In this document: positions 23,901 through 38,900 of the stretch, piece by piece
Position numbering within the stretch: the stretch's first letter is position 1
Layout: each line of letters starts with the position of its first letter
Source of the DNA: Elmis aenea
Lineage: Eukaryota > Arthropoda > Insecta > Coleoptera > Elmidae
Direction of reading: 5' to 3'
Assembly: GCA_947652605.1 (NCBI GenBank)
Contig: OX393576.1
Span: 10,752,575 to 10,816,574 of the forward strand
Length of the DNA: 64,000 nt
Made by a program: the position numbers and the translations under genes
Notes under the pieces: generated by a model
Database searches by the model: none
What the model saw: only the letters and a program-made list of their open reading frames with translations
Told to the model about the DNA's origin: nothing

Positions 23901-26900
23901 TCATTACAATCAAATGAGGATACCTCTCACTGAACACACGGCAAGTTCTTTTAATAATCTTGTGACATTCTCCAAGAATATAAAATAAGTTCAAAATATT
24001 CGTGTTTGAACACTCTTGATTTTCCATTTTCATGGATACTTCGACAAACGCGATAAAATTGGTTGACGGTTATTAATATTGGCGTTTGTTGTCATTTCCA
24101 AGGCCTACTATTTAAAAATGTTGCAATTTCTCTTAACTTTATCAAAAACTCCTAATAACTCACAAATTGTTACAGATAGGTATAGGAAACGCTAATACAG
24201 ATTGATGCAGAATTTAATTTTGGATTAGAAAATAAAAAACAAATTTGGGCATTGTATTTGAAACAAACGAGTTTTAGTGGTCTGAAGTTGCATTAAAAGA
24301 AAATTAAATTTTGGACACCTTATAAGAAGCATCGATTGCAACAATTCCAGATTTTACTCCAAAGTTTTTTCTATGCATAATCTAAAAAACGACTGCACTT
24401 AGGTATAGGGAATGCTATTAAAAGTCTCTCTAAAATAACGTGTTAAATTCAAAAATCTAATAAAAAATAGACCATTGTATTTGAAATAAGAAAGTAGACG
24501 CCAACTTCCGGTAATTCCGGAAGTGTCGCAGTCTTGAAAATATTTTCATTAAACAGATCTGATGCAATTATGGTCATAACCAAAATTTCAGATCAATAAC
24601 CCTGTATAAAGTGGGGCCTTGTGTTATGAGAAACCTATTTTCTTGTATTAGTTGTATTAATTTAATCCATTGATACAACCACTTCAAGTTAGTAATAATG
24701 TTCTATATTTATTATTATAGAAATGTTATAAACTAGGGTAGTATTAATTTAATTTTAAGTCGAAATAAATAAGCTTCTTTTTAGTAATACGGCCAATGAC
24801 TACTAAAATAAAAATGACAGTAAACAAATCGAAGATCGGCAATATTGTCAAAGTCTTAAGCGAGATTGTTGTCCAGGATTGCAATATACAAATATCTATC
24901 GCACAATATCAATCAATATTGGCTGTGAACGACTCGTTATCAAGGATGCTAATAAGTTGGGACTTTTTATCTCTGAGACCAACGCAACGGGTTTTGAACG
25001 ACAAGAAAAGTTGGTGGAAATACGCTTACGAGGCCTCACTCGAGCAGAGGGTGAGACCTTACACTTGGAACAGAATTAAAAAAATTAGACAACATTATAA
25101 ACAATATGTGGATACTTTTAAAAAGATATTAACAAATCCCAACGACACCGAATTAAAATTGGACTTGCAACAGCATGAAGATAATTTGTCTATAGATAAT
25201 ATTGTTATAGCAAGGCAACAATCTAGATTAACGGTAGGTTTGTTTTAAATATCTATATTTTGTTCAGGCATGCTTTATTTTTTGCTCTGTCGACTTCATA
25301 CAAACACGATGTTACCATTCTTCTTTGTCATTCTTTTTCCATTCTTACCCCTCTCTACCGTTAGGTGTCAAGCTTTTGTTTCTTTTTATTCATGGGGACT
25401 CTCTATGACTTCCTCCAACTCTTTGTATCTTTAGCCAGCTTAAATGTTTTTTATCGTCATGCAGAGCCTAGCTGCTGAACCGATTCGCTCGTTTTTCAAT
25501 TTATTTAAAAGCCCACTGTTATAATTCACGAAACGTTGGTGTATTTAAAGACTTCATTTCTGATTTTTTTTAGGTTCAGTCATCTAGTTTTGGAGAAAAA
25601 AGTTTTTGGACCTTACTACCTTCCCCAGAACGTTCCATTTTATGTGAAAAGATTGGATTTCTGTACAATTCTAATATCGATAAAAAACAGTTGATAGGTA
25701 AGTGATCATTATTATATGAGAATCTATTTTTTTCTTCCCGTTTTCAACATAAAATCATAGTCTTACATGGGCGAGAAAATATTAAAATTAACGTTTCTTA
25801 CCCGAACTGTGATCGTTTATTTCAGAATAGTATATTTTATAACAAGTGATGAAAGTCCAGTTTTTTCGTGAGGTGAGATTTATTCGCAAGCCGCAAAGCG
25901 GCGAGTGAGCAAATCTCACGAACGGAAAAAACTGATTTCATCTCGAGTCGTAAACGCTATTTTTTCTACGAAATTAAAATATATTATAGAACGAACGTTA
26001 ATGTAAACGAACCAAATGACAAATATTATGTATTGTGGTGCCTGTCCACGTGAGAGTAAACAACTCTCGATAGCAGCGTCGCCAAGGATACACCCAATCG
26101 CGAGTTACTCTCAGGGGCTGTATCCTTGGCGACGCTGCTATCGAGAGTAGTTTACTCTGTGGACAGGCACCATTAAAAGTTTTAATTAATCATTTCATTT
26201 CCATAGCGACACCACCACACTGACATTGACATAAATAAAATTATAACCTGCAAACGAAATATATTTTATATTAATTTTTGTACCATTCTTGGGCTTTTAT
26301 ATAAAATGCTACATTAAAATTAAATTATTTGATTAGAATGTTAACGTAATTTTAATTAATTATGAGTTTAAGCTTAAAAAAATCGTAAATTTTACAATTT
26401 GATATTGACATTATTTTCTCCACTAGAGACGAAAGTAAAACTTTCAGTAGAGTAGGCCGTTAGAAAATTACAACTTTCATATACATAAAAAAATTAGTTT
26501 TCGCCACTAGAGACGAAATTAAAACTTTCATGAAGGGTAGGCGTGAGAAAACTTTCATATACATAAATAGAAAAACGTTATTTAGAGGGAAAAGCTACAG
26601 TTTAATAATTGAAAATTTTTAAATATTTATGTCGATGTTCCTTGTTTAGATATCAAGAATATTTTTTAAGTGACAACAGATCTGGAAGAGTTATATAAAA
26701 ATGACAATAATACGGAACACTTTGATGAAGAATTTAACATTTTTTGAACTTACCTGTTTAACATAATATGAAAACTCAGCAAAATTTTTATAAATTTGTA
26801 ATTAATAATCATATTCCTTCAACTATTCCGAAATTTTGAAATTATGTTGGGAATTTCCTTAACATAACCAATTAGGTATGACTGGTGAATGTAGTTTATC

Positions 26901-29900
26901 TGTTTTAAAACGGTTAAAAACTATCTTCGCAGTACTTCGCATGTTAGTACTTTTATGTATTGAGCCAAAAACGTTTGAAAATATTGAATATACACGAATT
27001 TCTACTGAAATCTACCTCCTCTTCGTCCCCTGTTTCCATTTCCTTCTGTCGTAACATATGTTCTCCTCTAAACCTCTATTTCTCATTGCCTCACCGTATA
27101 TCTACTCTCCAGCTTCTTCTTGGTCATCATTTTAGTGTGCCCAAACCATGTTAGCTGTCTTGTTTCTGCTTCATCTGTTATATTGATATTCATGTTTTCT
27201 CTTATGGTCTCATTCCTAACTCGGCCCAATCTTGATTTTCCAGTTTCTTCTTAAGTAGTCCATTTCAGTAGCTAACAATTTCCTCCTATAATATTGATTA
27301 TAAAGATATTATCAGTACATTTGCCGAGAAAAAGAATAGAAAAGCACCCTTACTAACCTCTTAATAGAATGTACAAATAACCTATTGTTTTATGATTTAT
27401 TATTTTACGTTCATAGATTTTTTTTAAATCTACATAAAAAAAGTGATTTAATAATCACAATTTTTTACTACTCTGTTAAAGATCTAAAAAGCGGTATTTG
27501 AATTTACATTTGCCTGGAGCTAAGACCCCTAAACCCCTAAACCCACCTACAAGAATTCAAAATTGTTTGCATGTTAATAATTGCCTTTTAAACGTATTTG
27601 CAGATCACAAGCATAACTTGCGAATCGGTCATATCAGCGTATCAATGTTGAACCGTAGTCGAGAGATCGTTGTCATCACAATGACTCAATTTATAGCTGC
27701 TTTTAATCCAAATTTTAAGGACGACTCATACAAAGGGTCCCTTAAAGTGGAAGGAATAGTAATTGAAGGAGTTAGTACTGAAGAACATCTTATTCCGATT
27801 TTATCCTCAGAGCACGCTTATAATAGTCCTGCGTTCTTTTTTAAAACTGAATTCGAAAAGATGCCTCCTAACTCAACCACCAGATATAAGCTCAACGGAG
27901 TCTTGGATTGCATTGAAATATTTTACCATAAGGTAATTATTCCCCGACAATAGCATATGTACTCCTAATTGTAGGGAGAATTCGTCCAATTAACTGACAA
28001 AAACGGCAATTCTATGCTTACTCAAACTATAGAAATATATTGGACATAAAACCGCATACTAACAGCTTTTTTTCAGCAAGCATTTACAGAAATCGCCAAA
28101 TTTATGCAAAATGAACACGTTCCTCTGCAAGATGTTATTGAATTTGTCCAGAATATACCAAATAAAACTTTAAACTTGGTCAACGATAAACTTACAAAAT
28201 GGTGGGAGATCAATTTTGAATTAAAAATACCCTACATCGTACTGCCAGATAGCAGCTCCTTGCAAAAGTAAGTAATGGCGTTATAAGAGACATCCTATGA
28301 ACATTTTTAATTCTTGACGTGGAAAACTTCTCCAAACATACACAACGAGCAAGTATGAGTAACGTTCAAGCCATTACATTGTTATTCAATAATTTAAAAT
28401 GCTCTTTAACCCATGAGCTTATCACATCATCTTCCTAACATAGTTATAAAAGTTTAATTTCTAATTTAAAATGTTTTCAGAAGCGAAAATCTATTGATAA
28501 TAGATCCCGGCCACATTAAAATCAAAACTGAATTGTGCCAAAATGTACATATATCAGAACATGCCACGCTAATGGAGCTGGAAGAACAACTTTACTCGAA
28601 ACTACATATAGAATGTTCCAACAGTCAAATAATGTTCTGCGATACTAGCGACAACTGGCGAGATGCACGAAAAGAAAAAGACACAGAACTGCACATCCTA
28701 CCAAAAACGAATTTTTCAGGAACATATGCAAAATGCGTGAAACATCTTAAAACTATACCAGAGTGAGTACAATAAAAATAGGTTATAGATAAATTTCGAT
28801 AAGCAGTATTTGCTAATCTTAGTGGGTGTGTTACTAGCGATCCCGTAGTCCCTTCGAGGTTTCTTCACCGCTAGACCCCGCCTTGCGCGTAGAATTCTCT
28901 TTACGCAAAAAAATATCTTTCATTTGGTGCAAGTCCCATGTCTCTAAGTGGCTCCGTTCCCGAGATATATCGATTATTACTAAGCCGGTCATATTCTTTG
29001 GAGGTGAACAATCAATTAGCTCAAATTTTTATTTACGACACTCGTTATTGCTTTTCAAAATCGAATAAATCGATATTCGTACTACTCGCGCTGCGCACTC
29101 GTACTCAACGGGTCCTTTATATTTATACCATTGTCTCTTAGTGGTTAGTGTATTATTATAAGCCCATACACACTCAAGTTCATACAAGGGATGTACCGAT
29201 AAGAAAATCAACCAATTACCTATTAATCGGCCTTCACGTATCGGCCGATTACTGATTAATCGCCCACACATATTTGATTTATTGGATTGCATAACTATTG
29301 CAAAAAAAATGAGATCGGCAAAATTCTTTCTTATATGAAGGGAAATCCTCTGGGATCAGTGATTACGCTATCAATAAAAATTATACTTTTCCAATCATGC
29401 ATAGATTACTGATCATTTACTTAACATTTTCGATGTTTTTACAGGCATAAGTTTAACGTCAGCTTTCCAAGCCTAAAATTAAATATATCAGAGAGAAAAA
29501 TAACCCTTCTCCTCAAATTCTTCAACACCTTACTCGACACACAAATTAGCTCTCCAACAGTTACATCATCAAAAATAGAACAATGGGTTTCAGACAAAAT
29601 TAAAAAGAGATGGAATACTCGCTATCTCAGCCATGTACAAAATTCAGTTAAAATATCGAAGACGTTTATAAAATCCAAACGGAATAAAGCAGACAGAAAT
29701 GGCAATGTCGTATCAAACGAAAAAAGGTATCGATATTAATTCTGAATTGTATCCACATATTGATGACACTAATTTTAGACCGTCGGAGGATAACACACGC
29801 AAAGAAAATATGAACGAAGCTTGGGCTAGGACCGTCGATCTTCCTGGACTGGAAGATAATATTTCACCTCAAAATAATATTTGTGTTTTATTGAGGTTCG

Positions 29901-32900
29901 TTGTAAATGAGGTATGTGATATTTATCTCATTAAAAACCAAATAGCTCTTTTATTATTATAGGATGACAAAATATTATTTATTTTAACGTATGTGTTGCA
30001 ATTTCGCGTAGCATACATTCCGGTGCAGGTATATATTCTATCTCTTCAAAGCTTTTCTATCTCTTTAAAGCTCTTTAAAACGTAAATGACGCGTATTTTT
30101 TCTGCTATTATATAAGGTTTCTTTAACAAAATCCAACATAATACGAGTATGATAGAGATTATTAAGGTTGATACAAAAACGTTTAAAATTTATTTACAAA
30201 GTCATACCTAAAACAACATGTAACATATTCCTTGCTATACAAATGTACAGCGTTTTCTTTTAATTTCAGTTTTCTTTAATTTTATCAAGATCCAGTGACA
30301 TCACCGACCGTCAGTATTTAATGTTAAGGCTCGGTACACTAGCTGTGGATATTGGTTTTATGACATACGGACCAGCGTACCAAATATCTTTAAACAGTAT
30401 TGTGTTAACCGACAAATTATACACGACACCGAGTGGACAATATCTCGATTTGATATACAGTCCTTTTCCCAGCAATACAGACATCCTAACAATATTGTAC
30501 AGAAAGGTAAATTCTTTACAATCTCATACTGAAGGTTGTTAATTGTTTTTCTTTAAAAAAAAATACATTATTTTAAATTCATACACGGTGTAATATCGAA
30601 GACTAAAAAAATATGTTTTTATGTTTAAACAGGTTGCTGCCAATTGTCCAGATTTTTGGACGCATTTTCATGGTGTGGAAACTTCACTTGTAGCCGATTT
30701 CGGGAACATTAGTCTGCTGCTTCATCAAGATGCTTTTCACACTATGATCAAGTACACCCGCTACATGTACCACAAGCAAGTATCTCTTTGCATAGTAAAG
30801 TCTTGTTCTCATTAATCATCTCTCGATGACTCCACTTTACCTTTCACAATATACAGGGTGTCCCAAATTTGAGTAAATGCATGGGGATCTCGCTTATCTT
30901 AAGAGCTACGAGGTCGGTTACATTAGGGCAGTTGCGAAATTAGATGCTCATCAAATATCTGCAAAGAAAATTTGCATAGTTGTCTTAGTTCAAAAGTTAT
31001 TAAAGAAAAACTGAAAAATTTGATTTTCGATTTTTTGCTCACTTCCTACATATTTATATTTAAGATAACACACAATTTCCAACAACGTTTCGTCTCTTCA
31101 AAAACATCATCTTCATTTTTTTAAATACGGCGAAAAAATATAATCTCATAATCGGATAGCATTTTATCTTGTGATTTCAATGATATGTGACACTTGATAT
31201 CTTAAATGATATTTTACCAAAAAAAATTGAGAAAACTTAATTTTGTCCAATTTTCTTATCAAATGATCCAGATTGTCGATATAGTTATAAAAACATGTAG
31301 GAAATGGGACAAAAAATCAAATTTTTCAGTTTTTCTTGAATAACTTTTGAATAAGACAGCTATGAAAATTTTCTTTGCAGATATTTGATGAGCATCTAAT
31401 TTTGCAACTTGCCCTAATGTAACCGACCTCGTAGCTCTTAAGATAAGCGAGATCTCCATGCATTTACTCGAATTTGGGACACCCTGTTTACGTACATTTT
31501 TAACTATTTTGTTAAAGATCTTTTGAAAGGGGCCTTAATTTTTATATTTGTCTAGGAGCACAGAATGGGGCTAGGACGACCCTGTTCACATTGGTTAAGT
31601 GCTTTCAAATTACTTGAATTCATGCAACATAAACTCTAGTACGAGTAACTTGACTAATGAGAACGAGGCCTAACTGTTCAACAAAGCTGACCAACAGCAC
31701 TTCACAATTATTTATCTAAAGGATTTCATTTTCAAAAATATAGAGCCAGCTATGTTGGATATTATAAGTTACTCGTACATGGCAACTTCTTGAAAATGCT
31801 TTATTTATAGGACACAAACACAAATATCAAATAATCTAGCAAACAAAATAAAAAGTTTGACAATGGCCGTAAAAAGTTTCTTGCGAAAATCAACCCCAGA
31901 CGCGCCAGTTCCTCCAGGGGCTGTGAAATTTTCCTATTCAGGACGTCTATCGAACCTAAACGTTCGCATTTGTGATTCAGATTTTGACATAGTCAATATA
32001 CAACTTAGCGGTCTAGAAATGGACTTTTTGTTTAGAGCAAACGAGAGATTTGTATTTCGTTCATACTTAAGTACGTTCAACGTGGAACATTTGTCCGATG
32101 TAACGCTGTACTCAAAGGTAACATTTTAAAATCATACTTTTTTGTTGCTTGTAACTGTAATGTGATTAATTTAGGTAGTATATACAGATGAAGATAAAGT
32201 GTATGAAATAAAATATGTCAGACATGCTCCTCATCTACACCAAAGAAACGATATATCGCCGAGCCATGAAGATATAACAACAGACGGAAGTTTTAAAATT
32301 TACTTGGGCCGCTTACATATAACGTTTTTGTACAAACTTATTGTACAACTTCAAGTAAGGACCATTATATTGCTTGAATCATAAGTCTTGTCAGTGTAGA
32401 AGGCGTGAAATTAAACTCAGAACTTTTAAATAAAAATTACTATATCAATATTTCCATACAATTTTCATGGTTTTCTGCCCATCGTTCTGCCAATTTTTAA
32501 ACCCATTTGTGTAAAATTCTTTGAGTTTTGAATTTTAAAAAGTCTGCAGGTATAAATCTACTTCGTTCTGGTTTCGGAAAGTATTTTCTAACAAGGTCCT
32601 TTTGCAAGGAACGAAATAAATGGTAGTCTGAAGAGGCAACGTCTGGTGAATATGGGGGATGTGTTAAGATTTCCCAATTCACGTCATATGTTTTTTGAAT
32701 CACAAGAACTTTGTGCAACCGGGCGTTGTCGTGTTTCAAGAAAATCCTAGTATTCTGGCTGATTGCGGTAGTTTAATACTTATTGCCTCTTTTAATTAAT
32801 TAATTTGTAGACAAAATTTATCTACAGTAACAGTTTCGTTTTGATTTAAAAGTTCATCAAGCCATTAACAAGACTTATGACTCAATCTATATTTCTTTAA

Positions 32901-35900
32901 ACATTTTTAAAAGAAAATATCAAAAAAACTTTACTGTGTTTTTATTTTTGACTCTGGTAGGTATCTGTAATGTGGGTGACTTTAAATTAATTTTGTGTAT
33001 ATAGTAAGTTTGAAAAAATAATCAATAGGGTGTTTTAAATGTATAAATTGTTTTGCTTTGGGTGTTTGGTTGCAGTAATTTAACACACGTTCAACAAATC
33101 GATCATTTTTGAACAATTTAAATGTATTTTCAGCGATTTATTGTAAATTTGGAAGGAATATCGTTTATCAAAAGAATGCTATCCTTATTAATTAAAGCGA
33201 TAACGCGAGCAACTGGCACCTTCACGACCTGCTCCAACATACATTTAGCTATAAGCCTCCATGGCCCCATTTTGCTTTTTCCACAAAAATCAGACTCCCC
33301 AAACGTTATCATTATCGATACAGGTAAATTAAAATACCACTTCATACGCATTTACATTTTAACATGACTTTTTTACAGGGGAGCTTAATGTTGAGAATTT
33401 TTTCAAGGAATATGCAAATGAAATTGTCGAAAATATTTTGGTTAAATTGACTGATATAACAGTATTAAGAGGAATTATGACGTTAACGTCTAATCTTGAA
33501 ATGCAGGTAAGAAAATCTTGATAAGACAAATGAAATCAAGTGTTGATGGAAATCATTGGGATATTAAGAATGAATGAAATTACATGAAGGATTGTTTTGA
33601 ACTATAATTTAATAAATTATTTTACTTATCGAAAATTTAATGACCCGCATTTTCATTGTGGAAACCGCTATAAGAATAAAGAGCTAAACTCAAAACTATC
33701 ACTTTAAACACACAAGTTATTGAGGCAGCGCAATCAGTGCTGTAACCCCCTTGATTTGGGAATTAAAAAATGTTCCTTTACTCCTTGATCTCTCTTATAT
33801 TCCACAGTATTGCAAAATGCTTTTTTATAGGAACCTATGGTAGAACCTTTAAGTTTTCACATGGACATGAAGCGTTTTGTTCCCAATTCAAAACTAGCAC
33901 AGAAACCTCTATCATGGGATATTGATGGTGCCATGGATCCAATCCAGATAACACTGGGCCAACGTGATCTCTCCATAATTCTTGCAGTGTACACAGACAA
34001 CATCGGAGAGGCTAAATTAGTAGATTTAATACCCGACACAATAAAATCACCTGTTCTCAACGATGAAACAGACGAAACTGTTAAGTCACTTGAAGCTTTT
34101 TTCTGTGAACCGAAACAGAAAGATGTTTCCGTAAAATTTTCTTTGGAGGGCATCAAGTTACTGCTGTTTTTTGACTCTGGAGAATTGCTTAGCTCTCCCA
34201 TTCGTGATCTTAACCACGGGCTGTGTAAATTTGAAATTTCAGACATCGCAACTTCGTTGGTGATATACACGGATAAGAGTTTAGATGGAAAAATGTCTGT
34301 AGATACGATTATAATAGAAGAAATAGGACCAGATGCTAATATTTTTGATAAAGGGTAAGTTTACAAGAAAATAAAACGATTTTAAGTAGTAACTTCTGAG
34401 TTTATTCCGGAACTTTTTGCAACCAGAAAAATAATGTCTATAATAAAACATAGTTGTGTCATTTAGGCCTCATGCTACAGAAATTCTTTGTTAAAAAAAA
34501 TTAATCGATGAAAACGACGCTGATTTAAGAAATCCGATTTAAAAATTTTATAATTAAATTCTGTTTTTTTTTTTTTAATTTAAACAAACCTGTATCTCTT
34601 ATAATAAGCGAGATTCCCATTCTGGAAATGTAATCTGGGACACCCTGTTTACATAAAGCTTTTTATAGACATGAGATATTAATTGTACAACGTTGTTAAT
34701 TAACTAATATTATATTTCCAGCATATTACAATCACCTGTAGATGACAATAAAAACAATAATTGCCACATAACTGTGAACAAGCCGCCAATTATAGACATA
34801 ACGTTTCATCAAAATAAATCAGGGGACAAATCAATAGATATAATCATTGGAAGACTTAACTTAAGCTTGTCTGTGCCTTTTTGCGAAAAATTAGCCCTTT
34901 TTGTATTAGAATGCTTGCCGAAAGACAACGTAGATTTAGGCATTATCAATCAAGGATACGTGAGCGACCCCATTGGCGAAAATTACGATATGACATCGTC
35001 ATCTCCAAGCTTAACAATCGCTTTAAGAGTTAATAAACCAGAATTTGCGTTTATTGTTGAAACTACCTCAAATAAAAAACGATATTTCATAACAAAATCT
35101 GAAATATTGTTGGATTATTCAAGACATAGTAACAGACTGAATCTGGTTTTGTCTCTTTCCGGCCTCCACACGCTATTCTACGACTTGGGTATCCATTCCA
35201 TTGAGCCATATATTATTTTAAAACGTTGCGATATGGAACTGTCCAAAAATTTCACAGAGGAAAAAGGAGAGAAGATTACAGCGTCTGTGTCTTCCATATG
35301 TATTCAGTTTTGTGACAGGGTCGTACAATCGATAAACGATATATTAAACGATATAACAGAACATTTTAAACTACCTGATCCTGAACTTACACCCAAAGAA
35401 GCGAAAAGAAATAGCACAAAGGCTTCAGATACTGACGATTTATGGGAAGCAAAAAAATTAAACGAATTGGTCCACAAATCTGATGATCATTTCAACACGA
35501 GCAGGAATTTTTCGATGTACAAGTTCCATGAAATTTTCCTGGTCCCCAAAACGGAACTCGTAGTTATTTTCGAATTAGAAGATACGCCAGTTTTGCTCTT
35601 TAAATCAACCGCTGAATTAACAATGTACGATTGGTCTTCATTATTAAACTGCACGTGTGAATTAACCCTGCAGGCGAATTACTACAACGATGGAATTCAA
35701 ACATGGGAACCTCTTATAGACCCAGTTGTGGTTGACGAAAACGAATACAAACCTTGGGATATCCTAGTCAAAATTTTTCAGGATAAAGCTTTGCCCATTT
35801 TAAGCCAACATGATAAGAGTAAAAAAGAATTCAATAAATTACGCAAAACGGATCAGTCACCTTCCACTACAGAAGGAGAGGAATCTGAAGAGGATATGAT

Positions 35901-38900
35901 GTATCTGGAACCGACAACTACGTTCCATCACCATCGAAATACCGGAATTAAGACGAGTTTATCAACTTTTTTAGATGAGTCAGACTCAGAAAATGAAGAA
36001 GGTGCTATGGAAAAATTGGCTTCGGCAATATCAGATTTATTTACTGGGTAAGTGCTTTTAGTGGCGCAGCGGGGGTAAATGGCGCCCGGTGTATGCCCCC
36101 CCCCTTGTCCGTATTTTTATTGTAGTTTGTGAGTTTTAAGTAAAATGTAATGATAATGAGAACAAATTTTAATAGTATAATGGCATTTTAGTTTTCTGGC
36201 TTTAAATAAATGAAATAAACGCAAAAATATTTTGTCTTCCCGGGCCCCCCCTCCAGCCTGGCGCCCGGGGCATCGATACCCTTTGTCCCCCGCGCTACGC
36301 CGCTGAGTACTTTAAATATGTAATAAACATGAACAAAAATTAAAGTATTCATTAAACAGTTCAGAAACGACTTCAGATTTAAAAAAAATCACTCACTTCC
36401 TTTTGACTTGAATTGTTATTTTCATTATCCTTATTCTTTTGGCAAGAATAACCTCTTTTTATTTCGTAACTGTTATTTTTAGAGATTGGAATGAAAGTGA
36501 AGAGAGTGACTACGAGCATTCCAGTGGAGCTGATGATGAATCGGATAATAACGTGGAAATAAGAAGCCGCCAACCATCTGCAACCGAACTCATGAAAGAC
36601 TACAAAAAATCCACGTATTTTCTTATAGATACCAAAGAAACTCTCCACATCACCGTCACACCAGCTCTGCTCAAACTTTTAAACGAACTATACACAGTTT
36701 ACTCAAACAAAACGCTGTCTATTATGAGCAAACAGAAGTCTGTTAATTTGATAAACGATATCGGTCCAAAAACCAAAGTAGAATTGTTCGAATTTAAAAG
36801 AACGGACGATGGCGAAGAATGCGTTTTAATTCACACAAAGACGTACGAAAATCAAGATTCTTGTCCCAATAGTCCGTCCAAAAATACTTATATGATGTCT
36901 GAGTTCAGTGAAGAAACGGCAGATGAAAAAGATAGGTAAGTTTGTGCAACAATACTTTGTTAGGCCATAAGGGGGAACGTAGAAATTGCACGTTCAAGTC
37001 ATATACAGTTAGTAAAAAGCATTTGTGGTTTTCATTTGAACATCCCTTATACGTGGATATTTTGGGAAAATGAAAAAAATTATTCTGGCTATAGACACTT
37101 TATTAACATCGATAAAGGAGTATATTTTAGTTAAATTCCCTCCAAGCTTTTTACTGACGGCTATTTTTCTTTTGTAGTGTTAACGGCGATCTTGCGAAAA
37201 ATGATATGGACATGGGCTATGATTTTGATATAATCAACAGTCTTCACTTTTCGTTAAGTAGCACACCCGCTTTGTACGATTACGTGCACAAATATTACTT
37301 AAAAATCAACATCCCCGGTTTCTTGCCACTGCAAACCAACTGTTCGAAAAGGGCCTGGCAAAAATTAATCTACATGAGATCTATTGCAACAAACCAAACG
37401 TACTACTTAGTAGCAAAACAAACCATCGGAAAGTATGGAAGATCTATAGTTTTGAGTTCGCCTTTGCAGGTAAAAATTAGTACATCAAGCGTAATTTTAT
37501 TGCACATTTAATTTTGTTTTAGATCCGCAATGAAACTTGTTTTGCTCTAAGTATTTTTTACCAGCCATCTGTATTACAACAACTAAATCTTGAACCTGTT
37601 GGAGATGTAACAAATCCGTTTGATACAACCATGAGAGTCGCTGTATTGGAACCCCATGAACATTATAATGTTCCATTTTACATCGCTTATCACTGCAAAT
37701 TATTCATACAGCCAGCATACGCTGAGTAAGAACTATTTCATTTTTATTTTTAAAACACGACGGTCTACTAATTGTCTCTAAACGTGAAAATTAAGTTCCT
37801 GAACTGATTCTTCACTGTTGTTTGTGCTGGCGTATCATGTAGGTTTTTATTTTAGTATTTCCGGAATTTAATTGTCACACTGTGCATTAATGAATCTTTT
37901 TTTAATGTTTGGCACCTTTGCGCATGTTTTTAAAATAGCTTTTTATCAGTCATAAAGATTAACTCGAATTTTTAACCAGGGGCCATTATGTTTCCGATGA
38001 AGGCGTCTGGTGGCAAGATTTAGCAACGGAACTAGACACAGCACACTACATAAGCTGCAAGCCGAAAAATAAATCAAACCTAGAGGTGTTTTCATTAAAG
38101 ATTGTACTAAAACCAAACATAAACCTCAAATCTCCCCATTCCCATACGATCCCAAACTGTGTCATACATCTGCTTCCTCCATTACTGCTGCAGAACTTCC
38201 TACCACACACATTGGAAGTACAAAACACGGACTTAAATCAACATATGAAAGTGGAACCTGGAGAAAAATGCAGTCTTTACTCGATAAACATGTCCCAAGA
38301 CATTAAATTTTTGATAAAGGTTTCATACTCTGGTTCTGTTTGGACGGGAACGCTGAACATAACAAAAGAATTCGACGAGAAAACGATTATGTTAACAACG
38401 GATGTGAAGGTTGACGGCGCTTTTAAACAACTGCCGATTAATATAAAAGCAGAAAAAGAAACCAATTATTGTATTTTCTTTTATGCTCCGTATTGGATCG
38501 CTAACAAAACCACTTTACCTCTGCAAATTAAGGTATATGTACAATTTTCAATTGATTTCCATTGTTCAAAAAATGTTGTAAAGTCGTTTAAAAACACCTT
38601 AAACTTAAAATAGAATTCGGAATTTTTGGTTTTAAATAGTCAAATCCAGACACTACCAAAAGCTTACGAATTTAAGATGCTTCTATCTAATCTTCCTTTT
38701 TTTTAATCAGGCATCAGCTACAAATTCTGTATTTGAAAGCAACAATGAAGAAATCATTCTTTTTGCTTACAAAAGACACGTAAAAAGAACAATAAATGTC
38801 AAAGTGTATCAGTCTGCGTGGTCAAATGATTTTGGGATGGACTGCGTCGGTACTACAGGCCTGGTACTCTGCAAAGATCACGAAAGAAAGAAAAAATACG

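Larger units (their letters stand above)
8907..33506 (+). other. Vps13: Vps13 exons 1-16: chorein domain and first part of groove
   Basis: Exons: 8907-9047, 19925-20322, 21573-21769, 24785-25233, 25574-25697, 27604-27932, 28077-28267, 28481-28762, 29445-29726, 29779-29911, 30270-30506, 30633-30775, 31811-32117, 32175-32354, 33134-33323, 33379-33506. They cover residues 1 to 1237. Exon 2 holds [16 protein letters not shown], the chorein signature strand. Exon 4 ends in [10 protein letters not shown], a conserved VPS13 block after the WWKYAYE motif. Exon 9 stops in frame unless a 52-nt intron (29727-29778) is removed, which restores the frame. Exon 12 appears to use a GC donor at 30776. Confidence 0.82.

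Noticed and set aside
27498..27603. Extending Vps13 exon 6 upstream along the open frame
   Set aside because: Only the acceptor at 27602-27603 both fits the phase left by exon 5 and has a pyrimidine-rich tract; the upstream frame lacks similarity.
28815..28890. tRNA or tRNA-derived SINE in Vps13 intron 8
   Set aside because: A GC-richer patch with CTAGCGGTGAAGAAAC on the minus strand hints at an A box, but no proper B box or cloverleaf could be drawn.
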